Part shown: positions 8,516 through 17,005 of the stretch, piece by piece | How the letters are laid out: every line of letters begins with the position of its first letter | Position numbering within the stretch: position 1 is the stretch's first letter | DNA from: CAZPMT01 sp964587655 | Lineage (GTDB): Bacteria; Hydrogenedentota; Hydrogenedentia; Hydrogenedentales; SLHB01 | Direction of reading: 5' to 3' | NCBI GenBank assembly: GCA_964587655.1 | Contig: CAZPMT010000039.1 | Coordinates: forward strand, 1-40,608 | DNA length: 40,608 nucleotides | Made by a program: the position numbers and the translations under genes | Notes under the pieces: generated by a model | Seen by the model: the letters and a program-made list of their open reading frames with translations, nothing else | Database searches by the model: none | What the model was told of the DNA's origin: nothing

Positions 8516-9387
8516 GCGGCGATCTCCGCGCGGCGCGCCCTCGAGCAGATGAACCAGAGGCACACGGCGCATACGACGGCGATGTAGAGAGCCGACCACT
8601 GCCAGGAAAAGTCGAACAGCGGGCGCCTCTCGCCGAACAGGAACTCGCCGACGCGATTAACGGCAAGCGGGAAGGCTATGATCGCGTAGTTTTTCTCATG
8701 CAGCAGATCCGGGACGATGCGTCCCACGGTGAGATTCCCGAACAGCACCATGAAGACGGCGACCGAAGCGTAACGCTGACTGCTCGAGAGGGCAGAGCAC
8801 GCAAGCACGCCGAGGGCGCAGGGCACGATGAGCGCGAGCGAGAACCCGGTTATAGACACGGGGAGCCAATACGTGGCCTGAAGCGTCACAAGGTTCGCGG
8901 CCATCATATTGTGCAGGAACACAAGAAAGATGGCCGGAATGGCCGTGAAACTCAGCCCGATGAGGACGAGCGTCATGATCTTCCCAAGGGCGTAGTCGCG
9001 CCAGGTCAACGGCTTCGAGAAATAGACTTCCATGAGGTTGTTCTTGTAGTCGTCGCATATCATGCCCGCGCCGGCCAGGATCGTACCCAGAAACACGAGC
9101 CCGCTCTGCATTCGGAGGAAATCGAAGAACGTCGTCGATGAAACCGTGAACATTTCGACCTGTTTCAGCACCTCGGTGATAGGATTGCGCGGACTACTGC
9201 TCAGCGTATCGTACGCGACGATCTGCAGGATGCGCAGGCAGACGTGTACGTAACCCATAATGATGATCCCGATGAACATCCGCGTGCGAAAGAGGACGCG
9301 CAACTCCTGTTTAATCATGACCCACCATCGGAAGTGCGACGCGACGCTCCCGTCGTAGGTCCGGTAACTCTGTCGATATATCGGCAC
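8512..9387 (-). CDS. ABC-2 type permease, first of a tandem pair
   Basis: This 291-residue membrane protein starts with GTG at 9387 behind AAGGAG. After an N-terminal segment (MPIYRQSYRTYDG, then a WWVMIKQELRVLFRTR amphipathic stretch), it has a membrane segment at about residues 38-58. The loop GMICDDYKNNLMEVYFSKPLT follows, with the acidic and K-P residues typical of ABC-2 permeases, then four to five further hydrophobic segments. Its stop overlaps the start of the next ATPase by four bases (ATGA). Partner ATPase is most likely the product of 9410-10321, 22 bp upstream. Substrate unknown. Confidence 0.88.
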   Translation of the reverse strand: MPIYRQSYRTYDGSVASHFRWWVMIKQELRVLFRTRMFIGIIIMGYVHVCLRILQIVAYDTLSSSPRNPITEVLKQVEMFTVSSTTFFDFLRMQSGLVFLGTILAGAGMICDDYKNNLMEVYFSKPLTWRDYALGKIMTLVLIGLSFTAIPAIFLVFLHNMMAANLVTLQATYWLPVSITGFSLALIVPCALGVLACSALSSSQRYASVAVFMVLFGNLTVGRIVPDLLHEKNYAIIAFPLAVNRVGEFLFGERRPLFDFSWQWSALYIAVVCAVCLWFICSRARRAEIAA

Positions 9388-9409
9388 CGCGATGGACTCC
9401 TTCGGGCGG

Positions 9410-10321
9410 TTACCCGCTGATGGCCTTCATGAAGATCTCCTCGAGACTCTGCCGGACCGGACGGAACTGGCGTATCTGAGTGTTCTGCGCGCGGGCCACT
9501 TCGAACAGGACCTGCGCTTCCTTCTCGGGCGGTTTTGTAACCAGCACGTCGCCGGTCTGCTGGTCGCGCCACGTGAAGCCCAATCCCGCGATTGCCGCGA
9601 GGAAGCCTGCCTTGTTGTCGCGCACGCGCAGTTCGTACAGTCCGTCCCGGGCCACCGTGAGCGAATCGATGTCGCCATCGACGACGACTCGGCCTTTGGC
9701 GATCATGATGACGCGGTCGCAGACGTGCTCGACGTCGGGCAGGAGATGTGTCGATAGGAGGATGGTCACCTTCCTCTTTCCGGCGAGTTCGCGGATGAGG
9801 TCGAGCATTTCGACGCGCCCTTCCGGGTCGAGGCCGTTAGTGGGTTCGTCCAGGAGCAGGAGCTTTGGATCGTGAACGAGTGCCTGGCCGAATTTCACGC
9901 GCTGGCACATGCCCGTCGAGTAGGTTTCCATTTTGCGATAGCGGCTTTCGCCGAGGCCGACGTAGTTGAGCACCTCGTGCGCGCGTTCCATCGCGTCCAC
10001 GCGCCTCATGCCGAACAGACAACCGCAATACGTCAGGAACGACACGGCGCTGACCTTCGGGCTGACGACGTCGCGCTCGGGCATGTAGCCCAGGCGCTGG
10101 CGCACCTCGATGGCGTGTTCGGGCATCGACATCCCGAACATGACCGTCTTTCCCTGGCATGGCCGGACGAACCCGAGGACGGTTTTCAGCAGCGTGCTCT
10201 TGCCTGCGCCGTTCGGTCCGAGCAGACCCACGGCGCCGCCGTCGATCTCGACCGATGCCCCGGCCAGCGCTTTCAAATCGCCGTAGGAGACATGAACGTC
10301 TTGCAGAGAAATCTGTGCCAT
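9410..10321 (-). CDS. ABC transporter ATPase, first of a tandem pair
   Basis: This 303-residue ATPase has Walker A GPNGAGKS at about residues 35-42, GYMPERD around the Q-loop position, signature YSTGMCQRVKF, Walker B LLLLDEPTNGLDP and H-loop STH. The glutamine usual at the Q-loop is replaced by the PE of the MPE motif, as in several ABC-2 ATPases. Two starts are possible: GTG at 10369, overlapping the preceding gene by 8 bp, or ATG at 10321, whose MAQISLQDVHVSYG matches family N-termini; the latter is chosen. It is the first ATPase after the 991-residue repeat protein, and the gap of 40 bp suggests one transcript. A two-pair ABC system may work as a heteromeric exporter or as two related exporters. 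Confidence 0.9.
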   Translation of the reverse strand: MAQISLQDVHVSYGDLKALAGASVEIDGGAVGLLGPNGAGKSTLLKTVLGFVRPCQGKTVMFGMSMPEHAIEVRQRLGYMPERDVVSPKVSAVSFLTYCGCLFGMRRVDAMERAHEVLNYVGLGESRYRKMETYSTGMCQRVKFGQALVHDPKLLLLDEPTNGLDPEGRVEMLDLIRELAGKRKVTILLSTHLLPDVEHVCDRVIMIAKGRVVVDGDIDSLTVARDGLYELRVRDNKAGFLAAIAGLGFTWRDQQTGDVLVTKPPEKEAQVLFEVARAQNTQIRQFRPVRQSLEEIFMKAISG

Positions 10322-10361
10322 GCAATCTCTTTCTTCGTCAATGTTCCCCGGTTGGAGATTA

Positions 10362-13337
10362 TCACCCACCGCTGATGGGAATATCCAACTCAGTCACCTG
10401 GCCGTCAACAATGGTCACCATGCCGGTGAACCCTATCCGTGCACTTCCGCCGCCTGTTAGTGCATCGACCGCATTACCAAGAACGACCACCAGCGGATAC
10501 TCGCCCGCAACAAGGCTGTCAATTCGGAAATCTCCGCCCTGGATCGCACTTGTTCCCATGAACTTGTCGATGTTGGAGGCGAACCAGCTTATGAGCGCCA
10601 TAACGCCCATCTGCGGTATGACGTCCGGGGTTGTGCCCGGCGGCAGAAGCACTGCAATGGCCATAGTGCCCGCACTTGGCACGGGCGTGCAGTGGCCCAC
10701 CAGCGCCGTGTTGCTTGGTTCGCCGAAGTTGTGCGTGGTCGTCTGGCCTTCAACGATCTGCACGCGCGCACTCATCGGCGAGAGGAGACTGATTATGTTG
10801 CCGCCTCGTGGCATGGCGACCGCCGTGGCGAGATGACTGCCTGCCGGCAATTGGTCGATCTGATAGAAGCCGCTTTCGTCGGCGGATGCGGGCTCGCGGC
10901 TTAAGCCTTCGCCGATCACAGTTACGATTGCTCCGGCTTCAGGGCTGCCGTTAACAAACACATATCCTTGCAGCGTGCCGCCGGTCCCCAACGTGATCTC
11001 GACGCCTGAGACTGTTTGTCCGTCTCCAAGCTCGACGGGGGCGCTCTGGCCCTGCGCGTAGCCTTCCATACGCGCCCGGATGATATAGGTACCGGCTGGG
11101 AGATTCCGGAACTCGAATAGGCCGTCGGCGCCGACTTGAATGCCGCGTTGCTGACTCATGGCGCCGAAGTCAGGCAAGAAACTCATATCCGCCGAAGCAT
11201 CCTGACTCATCCACACCAGCGCGCCAGCGGGACTCTTTCCCGCGGACACGGTGACGCGGCCAGCGATGTGCCCGCCCGCCTTGCGAACGTAAACGACCAC
11301 GCCTTCGCGATTCTGTCCCGCCTCGACCGCGACCTGCGTGCGTCCGGATGTCAGACCAGGGGCGCGCGCCTCAATCATGTACGAGCCGGCACCGACTTCG
11401 AGAACGAAATTCCCCGAGGCATCCGTACTGGTGCTCTCGAAGTTCCTCTCGGCCAGGAAACCGAGTCCGCCGCGCCCTCCCTCCTGGCCCGCGACGCGCA
11501 TCGCCGACACCTGGGCATTCGGAGGCGGGCTGTTCGTTTCCTTCACGAGCACCGTGCCTCGCAGGGTCGCGCCGGCTTCCATGACAATGTCGGTGGGCTC
11601 GTCGAGTTTCACGTTCGTTACATCTTGCCCTTGATAGCCGGGCTTTTCCGTGCGAAGCATGAGAAAACCGGACTGCACGCCGTTGAAAGTGTAGTTGCCA
11701 CCGGCGTCAGTGGTGGCCGTGCTTTCCTCGGCGGAGAAGTCCGAGCCGCTCAGTGAACCCAGCGAGAGCTTCACATCCTTAATCGGGTTGCCCGAGGCGT
11801 CGGTGACCGTGCCGTAGACCGTGAACTGGCCGCTCTCCACGGGCGTGAGGACCACCTCGACGTTTCGTATGTCCGTGTAGCCGTCCGGGTAGATCGGCTC
11901 GCCCGTCGCCGCAAACTTGTACCCGTGTTTCTGGGCCAGAATCTGATACTCGCCGACGGGCAACTGCGGGATCTGGAAGGAGCCGTCCTCTTTTGATTTC
12001 TGATTCCGGAACGCCTGTGGCGCGTCAAGGGGCGAAAAGAACTTGCTGTAAGCGGGAATGCAGATCACATCGGCCTGGGCAATCGCGGTCCGGCTGGTAT
12101 CCACGACGCGGCCGTAGACGTTTGTTCCCGGGCTGACGTAGATGTCGATCCGGGCCGTGCGCTGACTCGGCGTCAGGATGAACGGCGCGGTGAGCTGAGG
12201 CGCCCGTTCTTTTGTCATTGCGTATAGCTTCCACTCCTTATTGAGCGGCACGCCCATGATCTCGTAATAGCCCTCTTCATCCGACCCCCCGCCCAGCGGC
12301 GGCGCCTGTTTGATCGCCGCCTCCGAAACTTGCGAGAACACGCTGGCCGACGTGCAAAGGACCACGTCCGTGCCTCGAACCGCGGTCCCTTCGCGGGTCA
12401 TCACGTAGCCCCAAACCTCGCCCGCAGCGTCCACGACGAAGTCGATACCCGTTACCTCCTGCGTCTCGGTTTTGATCGTGACGTTCTTCGACGGGATCAT
12501 CCCGGTGACTATGTAGGGGCAGTTCCTCATGAACAATGTCACGGCAAAATCGCCGGGACCGAGACCGGACACCGTGTAACGGCCGTTCTCGTCCGACTGC
12601 ACCTCGCCCCTGTAAGGCTGGGGGCCTTCGGCGCCGACGGTTACGCCTTTTGCGCCCTTTTGCGTCCCCGACTCGGTGATCCGTCCGGAGATACTCGCCC
12701 CGGTAGACAGCGTGAAATCCATCCGGAGTTCGCCCTGCGCCTCATCTATCGTCCCCCTCTCGTTCGTCACCGCGATGTATCCTGACGCCCGAACGTCGAG
12801 GGCGTACTCGCCGGAAGCCTCGACGCGCATCACGTAGTTCCCGTCTTTGTCCGTCTCGGCATGAGCGGAACTCTTTCTCTGCTCCTCGAGAAGGGCCTCG
12901 TGCTTCTTTTCGGCCTCGTCGTCCCACGTGCCCTTTTTCAGGGCATCGATCTCTCTGAGAACGCCGAGCGGCGCGCAACTGACGGTCGCATTCGGCACCG
13001 CCTTTCCCGTCTTGATCTCTTTCACGGATCCGAAGATCTTGTAGCGTCCGACGGATTCCTGCGGTGGCTGCGGCGTCTCCTTCACGCGATTCCGTTTTCC
13101 ACGTGCAAACCGAACCGGATCGTCATCGTCGGCGTCCGCCGAAGCTGCTTGCTTGGGCCTGCCTTCGTATGAAATGGCCGATGCAGGCGGTGGCGGGGGT
13201 TTGCGCGGCGCGAAAAGAATGGCGGCCAGGATCACAGAGGCCAGAATCGCGAAAATCGCTATCAGGATGCCCGTGGCGCTCTTAGGGCCTCGGTAATGTG
13301 CGTGGCCCGACCCTCTCGGACGGCGTATCCGTTCCAT
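10362..13337 (-). CDS. Membrane-anchored protein with tandem carboxypeptidase-regulatory-like domains
   Basis: This 991-residue protein has a basic N-terminus, one membrane segment at about residues 23-43 (GILIAIFAILASVILAAI), then a proline-rich stalk (PRKPPPPP). The rest is built from at least eight domains of ~80-100 residues resembling carboxypeptidase-regulatory/CNA-B-like folds. Each opens with a G-x-V-x-D/E-x-x-G pattern, e.g. FGSVKEIKTGKAVPNATVS, YGRVVDTSRTAIAQADV and YGTVTDASGNPIKDVKLS. The topology predicts a single-pass anchor with a large extracytoplasmic beta-sandwich rod. Such domains act in adhesion, surface scaffolding or glycan contact; no catalytic residues were recognised. 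It lies upstream of, and close to, the two ABC pairs, so an export or envelope role with them is plausible (inference). Confidence 0.82.
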   Translation of the reverse strand: MERIRRPRGSGHAHYRGPKSATGILIAIFAILASVILAAILFAPRKPPPPPASAISYEGRPKQAASADADDDDPVRFARGKRNRVKETPQPPQESVGRYKIFGSVKEIKTGKAVPNATVSCAPLGVLREIDALKKGTWDDEAEKKHEALLEEQRKSSAHAETDKDGNYVMRVEASGEYALDVRASGYIAVTNERGTIDEAQGELRMDFTLSTGASISGRITESGTQKGAKGVTVGAEGPQPYRGEVQSDENGRYTVSGLGPGDFAVTLFMRNCPYIVTGMIPSKNVTIKTETQEVTGIDFVVDAAGEVWGYVMTREGTAVRGTDVVLCTSASVFSQVSEAAIKQAPPLGGGSDEEGYYEIMGVPLNKEWKLYAMTKERAPQLTAPFILTPSQRTARIDIYVSPGTNVYGRVVDTSRTAIAQADVICIPAYSKFFSPLDAPQAFRNQKSKEDGSFQIPQLPVGEYQILAQKHGYKFAATGEPIYPDGYTDIRNVEVVLTPVESGQFTVYGTVTDASGNPIKDVKLSLGSLSGSDFSAEESTATTDAGGNYTFNGVQSGFLMLRTEKPGYQGQDVTNVKLDEPTDIVMEAGATLRGTVLVKETNSPPPNAQVSAMRVAGQEGGRGGLGFLAERNFESTSTDASGNFVLEVGAGSYMIEARAPGLTSGRTQVAVEAGQNREGVVVYVRKAGGHIAGRVTVSAGKSPAGALVWMSQDASADMSFLPDFGAMSQQRGIQVGADGLFEFRNLPAGTYIIRARMEGYAQGQSAPVELGDGQTVSGVEITLGTGGTLQGYVFVNGSPEAGAIVTVIGEGLSREPASADESGFYQIDQLPAGSHLATAVAMPRGGNIISLLSPMSARVQIVEGQTTTHNFGEPSNTALVGHCTPVPSAGTMAIAVLLPPGTTPDVIPQMGVMALISWFASNIDKFMGTSAIQGGDFRIDSLVAGEYPLVVVLGNAVDALTGGGSARIGFTGMVTIVDGQVTELDIPISGG

Positions 13338-13414
13338 GACTCGAAACCCCGTGACTACTTACATTACACCGCGCTGGATTGGACCATTACCGCCGCTCAC
13401 GCGTTTCGCCGCGA

Positions 13415-14569
13415 CTATCCGAACACCTCGCGCATGCGGTCGCAATAGTATCGGACGTTGTCCCATTTTGCATCCGGCGCCAGCCGGTGATCGGGGCACG
13501 GAATGAAGCCGCCCAGATCGACCAACTGCCTCAAGCGTTCGATCTCCGCGTCCACGGCGTCGAAATCGTGCGCGAGGACGTTCTTGTTCATGCCGCCGAC
13601 GCCGCGGAGCTCCTTGCCGAACCGCGCGCGCCAAGAGGCGATACTCGCGTTCCAGGTGCCGACCTCGATCGGGAACATCGTGTTGACGCCGTTGTTGAAC
13701 CACGCCGGGATGAGCGCGTCGATCAACCCGTCGCAATCCAGCGAGACAATATTGATGCCGTAGCTTCGGGCAAGCTCGGTGATGCGCCGGTAATGCGGTC
13801 CGACTTTCTCCTCGAAGACGATTGGACTGATCAGGGGTCCGTTCTTGAAACAGATGTCTTCCCAGAAATGGGCGAAGTCGAACTTCGCGCCGCTTTCGAG
13901 GGCCATCTTGACGCAACGGTAGCACAGATCGCCGTACGTGTTTATCATCTCGTCAAACAGCGCCTCGTCTTCCGCGTAGATGTACGTCGACCCTGTGATG
14001 CCGACGATGTTGCGGACTCGGCCGAAAAGGCTGCCGCAGTGAAGCCCGAGCGGGTAATCGCGTTTGCCGCAGCGGAGATAATCGAGGCCGCCCTCACCAA
14101 ACGGGATCATCTCGCCGCCGACGCGAATCTTCGCCTTGAGAACGCGGTCTTCGGAAAACTGCAACCGCGGCAGATAATGCTCCTCCCAGGATTTCCGATC
14201 CTTGAGCAGGTGATCGATCTCGGGCGGAATGCCGCGCGTCCCCGCCTTCTCGAGGATTATCACCCCTTCGCCGTTCAACACTTTCTTGGACCCGTCCGGC
14301 AGTTCCTCGATCTCCTCGCGATCAAAACCCGGATCGAGATGCGTCTGGCAGTGCATGACGCAATACCAGTTGAAGTCGAAGCCCAGGCGGCGGCTCATCT
14401 CGACGTCCGTCGGATTCCCGTCGCCCCACTCCTTCGCTTCCTCCTTAGTAATGTGGCCTTCCGCCGCCCATTTGTCCAGCGTATCGGTCCAGTATCCGAA
14501 ATGCACGACAGGCATCCGGTCGTACGGCTGATAGTTCAGGATTGCCATTGCACGCTCACGATCGTTCAT
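13415..14569 (-). CDS. UroD-superfamily protein (uroporphyrinogen decarboxylase-like)
   Basis: This 384-residue TIM-barrel protein resembles the UroD/methylcobamide:CoM methyltransferase superfamily: N-terminal NDRERAMAILNYQPYDRMPV, a central FAHFWEDICFKNGPLISP, and VSLDCDGLIDALIPAWFNNG near the C-terminal half, where the D-x-D-G loop of this superfamily lies. The MRQAGR substrate-arginine motif of true HemE is absent, so haem synthesis is unlikely. The ATG at 14569 follows GAGGAAGTGGG. The gene lies 20 bp downstream of a second, only distantly similar UroD-like gene, so the two form an operon. Such proteins are abundant in Hydrogenedentota- and Planctomycetota-like genomes. A methyl-transfer or demethylation role is possible but unproven. 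Confidence 0.82.
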   Translation of the reverse strand: MNDRERAMAILNYQPYDRMPVVHFGYWTDTLDKWAAEGHITKEEAKEWGDGNPTDVEMSRRLGFDFNWYCVMHCQTHLDPGFDREEIEELPDGSKKVLNGEGVIILEKAGTRGIPPEIDHLLKDRKSWEEHYLPRLQFSEDRVLKAKIRVGGEMIPFGEGGLDYLRCGKRDYPLGLHCGSLFGRVRNIVGITGSTYIYAEDEALFDEMINTYGDLCYRCVKMALESGAKFDFAHFWEDICFKNGPLISPIVFEEKVGPHYRRITELARSYGINIVSLDCDGLIDALIPAWFNNGVNTMFPIEVGTWNASIASWRARFGKELRGVGGMNKNVLAHDFDAVDAEIERLRQLVDLGGFIPCPDHRLAPDAKWDNVRYYCDRMREVFG

Positions 14570-14589
14570 CCCACTTCCTCGCTTTCCTG

Positions 14590-15594
14590 TCACTCCATCC
14601 AAGTCTCAAAGACGGCTTCGATGTTCTCCCGTGGATCGCGAACGCCCCACTCGCATTGCGCAATCACGCCGCCCGAACCATCATCGAACGCGCGGCGCAC
14701 ACGCCTCACCGCCGCGCGGACTTCCTCCACGGTTCCGAAAGGCAGTATATTCTGGCGGCAGATCTCTCCCCAGAACGTGACTTTCCCCTTGAAACGGCGC
14801 GCCAGTTCCTCGATGTTCATGCAGAACAACTGGCTGTTGACCGCGTCGACGCCAATCTCGATCAGGTCCGGGTAGATGTCCGCGATGTGACCGTCACTGT
14901 GAAAGAAAACGTACTTGCGATGATCCTTGAGGATGTCGCAATACTCCTTGTACATCGGTTTGAAGACGGCGCGCCACAACTCCGGCGAAATGAGGAGGCT
15001 GTTCTGCGTTCCCCAGTCGTCCATGAAGCCGACCGCGTCCACGGCGGTCTTGGCCCACATCTCGACGTCGCGAAGGTTGAACGCATGGATCAGCTTGCAC
15101 AGATGCTTGAATTCGTCCGGCTGGACCATGAGGTCCACGAAGAGGTTCTCGCTGCCGCGGAGGAACTGGAGCCGCTCGAACGGGCGCACGTGCGTGCCCG
15201 CCTTCACGAACTTATCCGTCCCCGCGCAGCTTGCGTTGACCTCGCTGAAGTCCGCGTCGTCGAGCAACTCCCACGGAGGCGACCAGCCGTCGAGCCGGCT
15301 CCAGTCAGCCAGAGGCGGGTTCTTCACCTCGCCGCATACGCCTATCTCCGCGACCGTCCACTCGCAGCCCCAGTCGTCGGTGTACGTCCCTACCTCACCC
15401 GAGGCCCCCTTCTGGACCGGCGATGCTCCGTACCGTCCGTTCGGCCCGGCGAAGTCCGACGGGTACCGTTCGCACACGGCATCGAGTTCCGCCTTCCGCA
15501 ACATGCCCACGCCCGCCAGAGACCACAATTCGCGTGGCGCCCGATCCGGTCGGTCGAACTCGATACATCGAATCACGCGTTCGCGCGGTGTCAT
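14590..15594 (-). CDS. UroD-superfamily protein, upstream member of the pair
   Basis: This 334-residue TIM-barrel protein starts MTPRERVIRCIEFDRPDRAPRE, the usual opening of UroD-like proteins. It contains VGFMDDWGTQNSLLISPELW and FHSDGHIADIYPDLIEIGVDAVN, the H-S-D-G loop where metal or substrate is bound in relatives. The HemE MRQAGR motif is missing. A GTG four codons upstream (15606) also opens the frame; the ATG at 15594 is preferred because GGGAG lies at correct spacing. It is the first gene of a two-gene minus-strand operon. The UroD fold is shared with cobalamin-dependent methyltransferases (MtaA, MtbA), but no corrinoid protein gene is in the window, so the reaction stays open. Confidence 0.82.
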   Translation of the reverse strand: MTPRERVIRCIEFDRPDRAPRELWSLAGVGMLRKAELDAVCERYPSDFAGPNGRYGASPVQKGASGEVGTYTDDWGCEWTVAEIGVCGEVKNPPLADWSRLDGWSPPWELLDDADFSEVNASCAGTDKFVKAGTHVRPFERLQFLRGSENLFVDLMVQPDEFKHLCKLIHAFNLRDVEMWAKTAVDAVGFMDDWGTQNSLLISPELWRAVFKPMYKEYCDILKDHRKYVFFHSDGHIADIYPDLIEIGVDAVNSQLFCMNIEELARRFKGKVTFWGEICRQNILPFGTVEEVRAAVRRVRRAFDDGSGGVIAQCEWGVRDPRENIEAVFETWME

Positions 15595-15733
15595 TTTGAG
15601 AAGCACTCCCTGTTTCTCGTTTCCTTCGAGAGACAGTCATTTTCAGATCGCCTGCTACAACACGCGCTAGCCTAAATGGGAGACGGCCAGCGATGCAAGT
15701 TGCGAAGGCGGGGAGAAGTCAGGGCCCGTGGAC

Positions 15734-15762
15734 TTGAGATTTCAAGTATGCTTGTCTAGAGT
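15734..15762 (+). promoter_or_regulatory. Candidate sigma-70 promoter for tcdA
   Basis: TTGAGA at 15734-15739 and TAGAGT at 15757-15762 are separated by exactly 17 bases and lie 22 bp before the chosen tcdA start. The -35 box is one base from consensus; the -10 box is weak (four of six). Confidence 0.45.
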
Positions 15763-15784
15763 TTGTTCGGAATAGGTGAATTCA

Positions 15785-16546
15785 ATGGCGAGACAACATT
15801 CTTTATCAAGAACCGAGTTGTTGATAGGAAAAGAATCCCTGGACAGGTTGCGGAAAAAGAAGGTTGCCGTACTGGGGATTGGCGGAGTTGGCGCCTATTC
15901 CGTGGAGGCGCTGGCCAGGTGCGGAATAGGACACCTCTTGATTGTCGACGACGATACGGTCTGCCTGACAAATATCAACAGGCAACTCCATGCAACCATG
16001 AAGACAATCGGCAAGAATAAAGTCGATGTGATGAAGGAAAGGGTCAACGACATCGACAGGAGAATTACGGTCGACGCCAGATGCTTGTGCGTAACACCCG
16101 ATAACGTGCCGGAGATCCTCGATAGCAGCATCGATTACGTAATAGATGCCCTGGATACAATCTCGGCAAAAATCGCGTTGATCGAACATTGCTTCAAGAA
16201 CAACATCAGAATCATCAGTTGCATGGGCACCGGAAACAAACTCGACCCGACGAAATTCGTCGTCACGGATTTGTACAAGACCAAGACTTGCCCTTTGGCG
16301 AAGGTCATGAGAAAAGAACTGAGAAAGAGAAACGTCACGGAACTGAAAGTAGTCTACTCCCAAGAAATGCCGACAAAGCCCCTTGAAGCGGAAGTGTCAA
16401 CATGCAAGCAGGCCTGCATCTGCAACAATGACAACGGCAGGAAGTGCAGCGAGAAAAGACAGATCCCCGCAAGCATATCTTTTGTCCCGCCCGTCGCCGG
16501 ATTCATCCTGGCTGGAGAGGTGATAAGAGAACTGGCTGAGATCTAG
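15785..16546 (+). CDS. tcdA: tRNA threonylcarbamoyladenosine dehydratase (ThiF/MoeB family)
   Basis: This 253-residue E1-like enzyme matches TcdA (YgdL/CsdL), which activates the carboxylate of t6A37 in tRNA with ATP and cyclises it to ct6A. Visible landmarks are the ATP-binding loop VLGIGGVGAYSVEALARCGIG, the D-D-D-x-V-x-x-x-N-x-N-R-Q segment and the TcdA-typical SCMGTGNKLDPTKF. PLAKVMRKELRKRNV, a cysteine-rich stretch (CKQACIC) and SFVPPVAGFILAGEVIREL follow near the end. An in-frame GTG at 15776 is possible, but AGGTG at good spacing favours the ATG at 15785. The gene uses many AGA/AGG arginine and AAG/AAA lysine codons and is less GC-rich than neighbours, which may mean transfer. It is one of few plus-strand genes in the left half. 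Confidence 0.9.
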   Translation: MARQHSLSRTELLIGKESLDRLRKKKVAVLGIGGVGAYSVEALARCGIGHLLIVDDDTVCLTNINRQLHATMKTIGKNKVDVMKERVNDIDRRITVDARCLCVTPDNVPEILDSSIDYVIDALDTISAKIALIEHCFKNNIRIISCMGTGNKLDPTKFVVTDLYKTKTCPLAKVMRKELRKRNVTELKVVYSQEMPTKPLEAEVSTCKQACICNNDNGRKCSEKRQIPASISFVPPVAGFILAGEVIRELAEI

Positions 16547-16600
16547 CGTTCATTTCCCTTGAAACAGAGACCTCGGTTAGTCTTCACGCAACTCGGAAGG

Positions 16601-16628
16601 TTGAAGAGACACGGAATTTCCGTATAAT
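16601..16628 (+). promoter_or_regulatory. Strong sigma-70-like promoter for the small lysine-rich gene
   Basis: TTGAAG at 16601-16606 and a perfect TATAAT at 16623-16628 are spaced by 16 bases. The predicted start of transcription is about 35 bases before the ATG at 16672, giving a short leader that contains AAGGAG. This is the best match to a sigma-70 -10 box seen in the window. Confidence 0.7.
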
Positions 16629-16671
16629 CGCTGACAAGTCGGCCGCAGCATTATCAAAAAGGAGACGCGCA

Positions 16672-16782
16672 ATGGGAGACAAAGGCAAGAAGGACAAGGA
16701 AAAGGTACTGAAACAGAAGTCATCAAAGATGGAACAGAAGTCAAAAGGAAAGCAGGTCACGCAACAGAGAAAAATCCCCTAG
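16672..16782 (+). CDS. 36-residue lysine-rich small protein
   Basis: An ATG nine bases after AAAAAGGAG opens a 36-codon frame beginning MGDKGKKDKEKV and ending KIP before TAG. It is highly charged: about a third of residues are lysine, with several glutamines, and no hydrophobic core, so it is probably disordered and may bind nucleic acid or another anionic partner. Very short K/Q/E-rich proteins opening MGDKxKKDK occur in many bacteria as uncharacterised genes (recollection, not searched). Its own strong promoter at 16601-16628 and a good ribosome-binding site support expression. It is about 125 bp downstream of tcdA, so read-through from that gene is also possible. Confidence 0.7.
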   Translation: MGDKGKKDKEKVLKQKSSKMEQKSKGKQVTQQRKIP

Positions 16783-16890
16783 CAGGCCTGACGGATGCGC
16801 CGTCGTACGATTATGACGGCAGCTTCCCGCTATCGCCGGTTTTTCCTGGGATCGGGCCAATGCAGCTCAAGTAAGTGCGCGCGCGGTAAC

Positions 16891-16907
16891 GCAGGCATCT
16901 TGCCTGC
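16891..16907. repeat. Short palindromic repeat (GCAGGC-ATCTT-GCCTGC)
   Basis: A 6-bp perfect inverted repeat around a 5-base loop lies in the 220-bp gap between the small lysine-rich gene and the toxin gene. Nearby, GTCATTCCCGC at about 16967-16977 matches the first half of the large repeat at 27861, so this gap contains pieces of dispersed repeats and no recognisable gene. Confidence 0.5.
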
Positions 16908-17005
16908 ATACGCCGCTCAGTAGGATCGGTTTCTCCGAGCTTCTGAGAAAACACCAGCATGGGGCGTCATTCCCGCCCAGGGGAACGTCCATATTCAGAT
17001 TGCAG

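Noticed and set aside
13379..14875. Long plus-strand open frame opposite the UroD-like genes (498 codons)
   Set aside because: Antisense shadow of a GC-rich gene: no ribosome-binding site, no recognisable family, and it spans two well-supported minus-strand genes.
16799..16820. GCCGTC/GACGGC hairpin after the small lysine-rich gene as a terminator
   Set aside because: Arms of 6 bp and no following U-run; the T-rich GGTTTTTCC is about 20 bases further and not joined to the stem.
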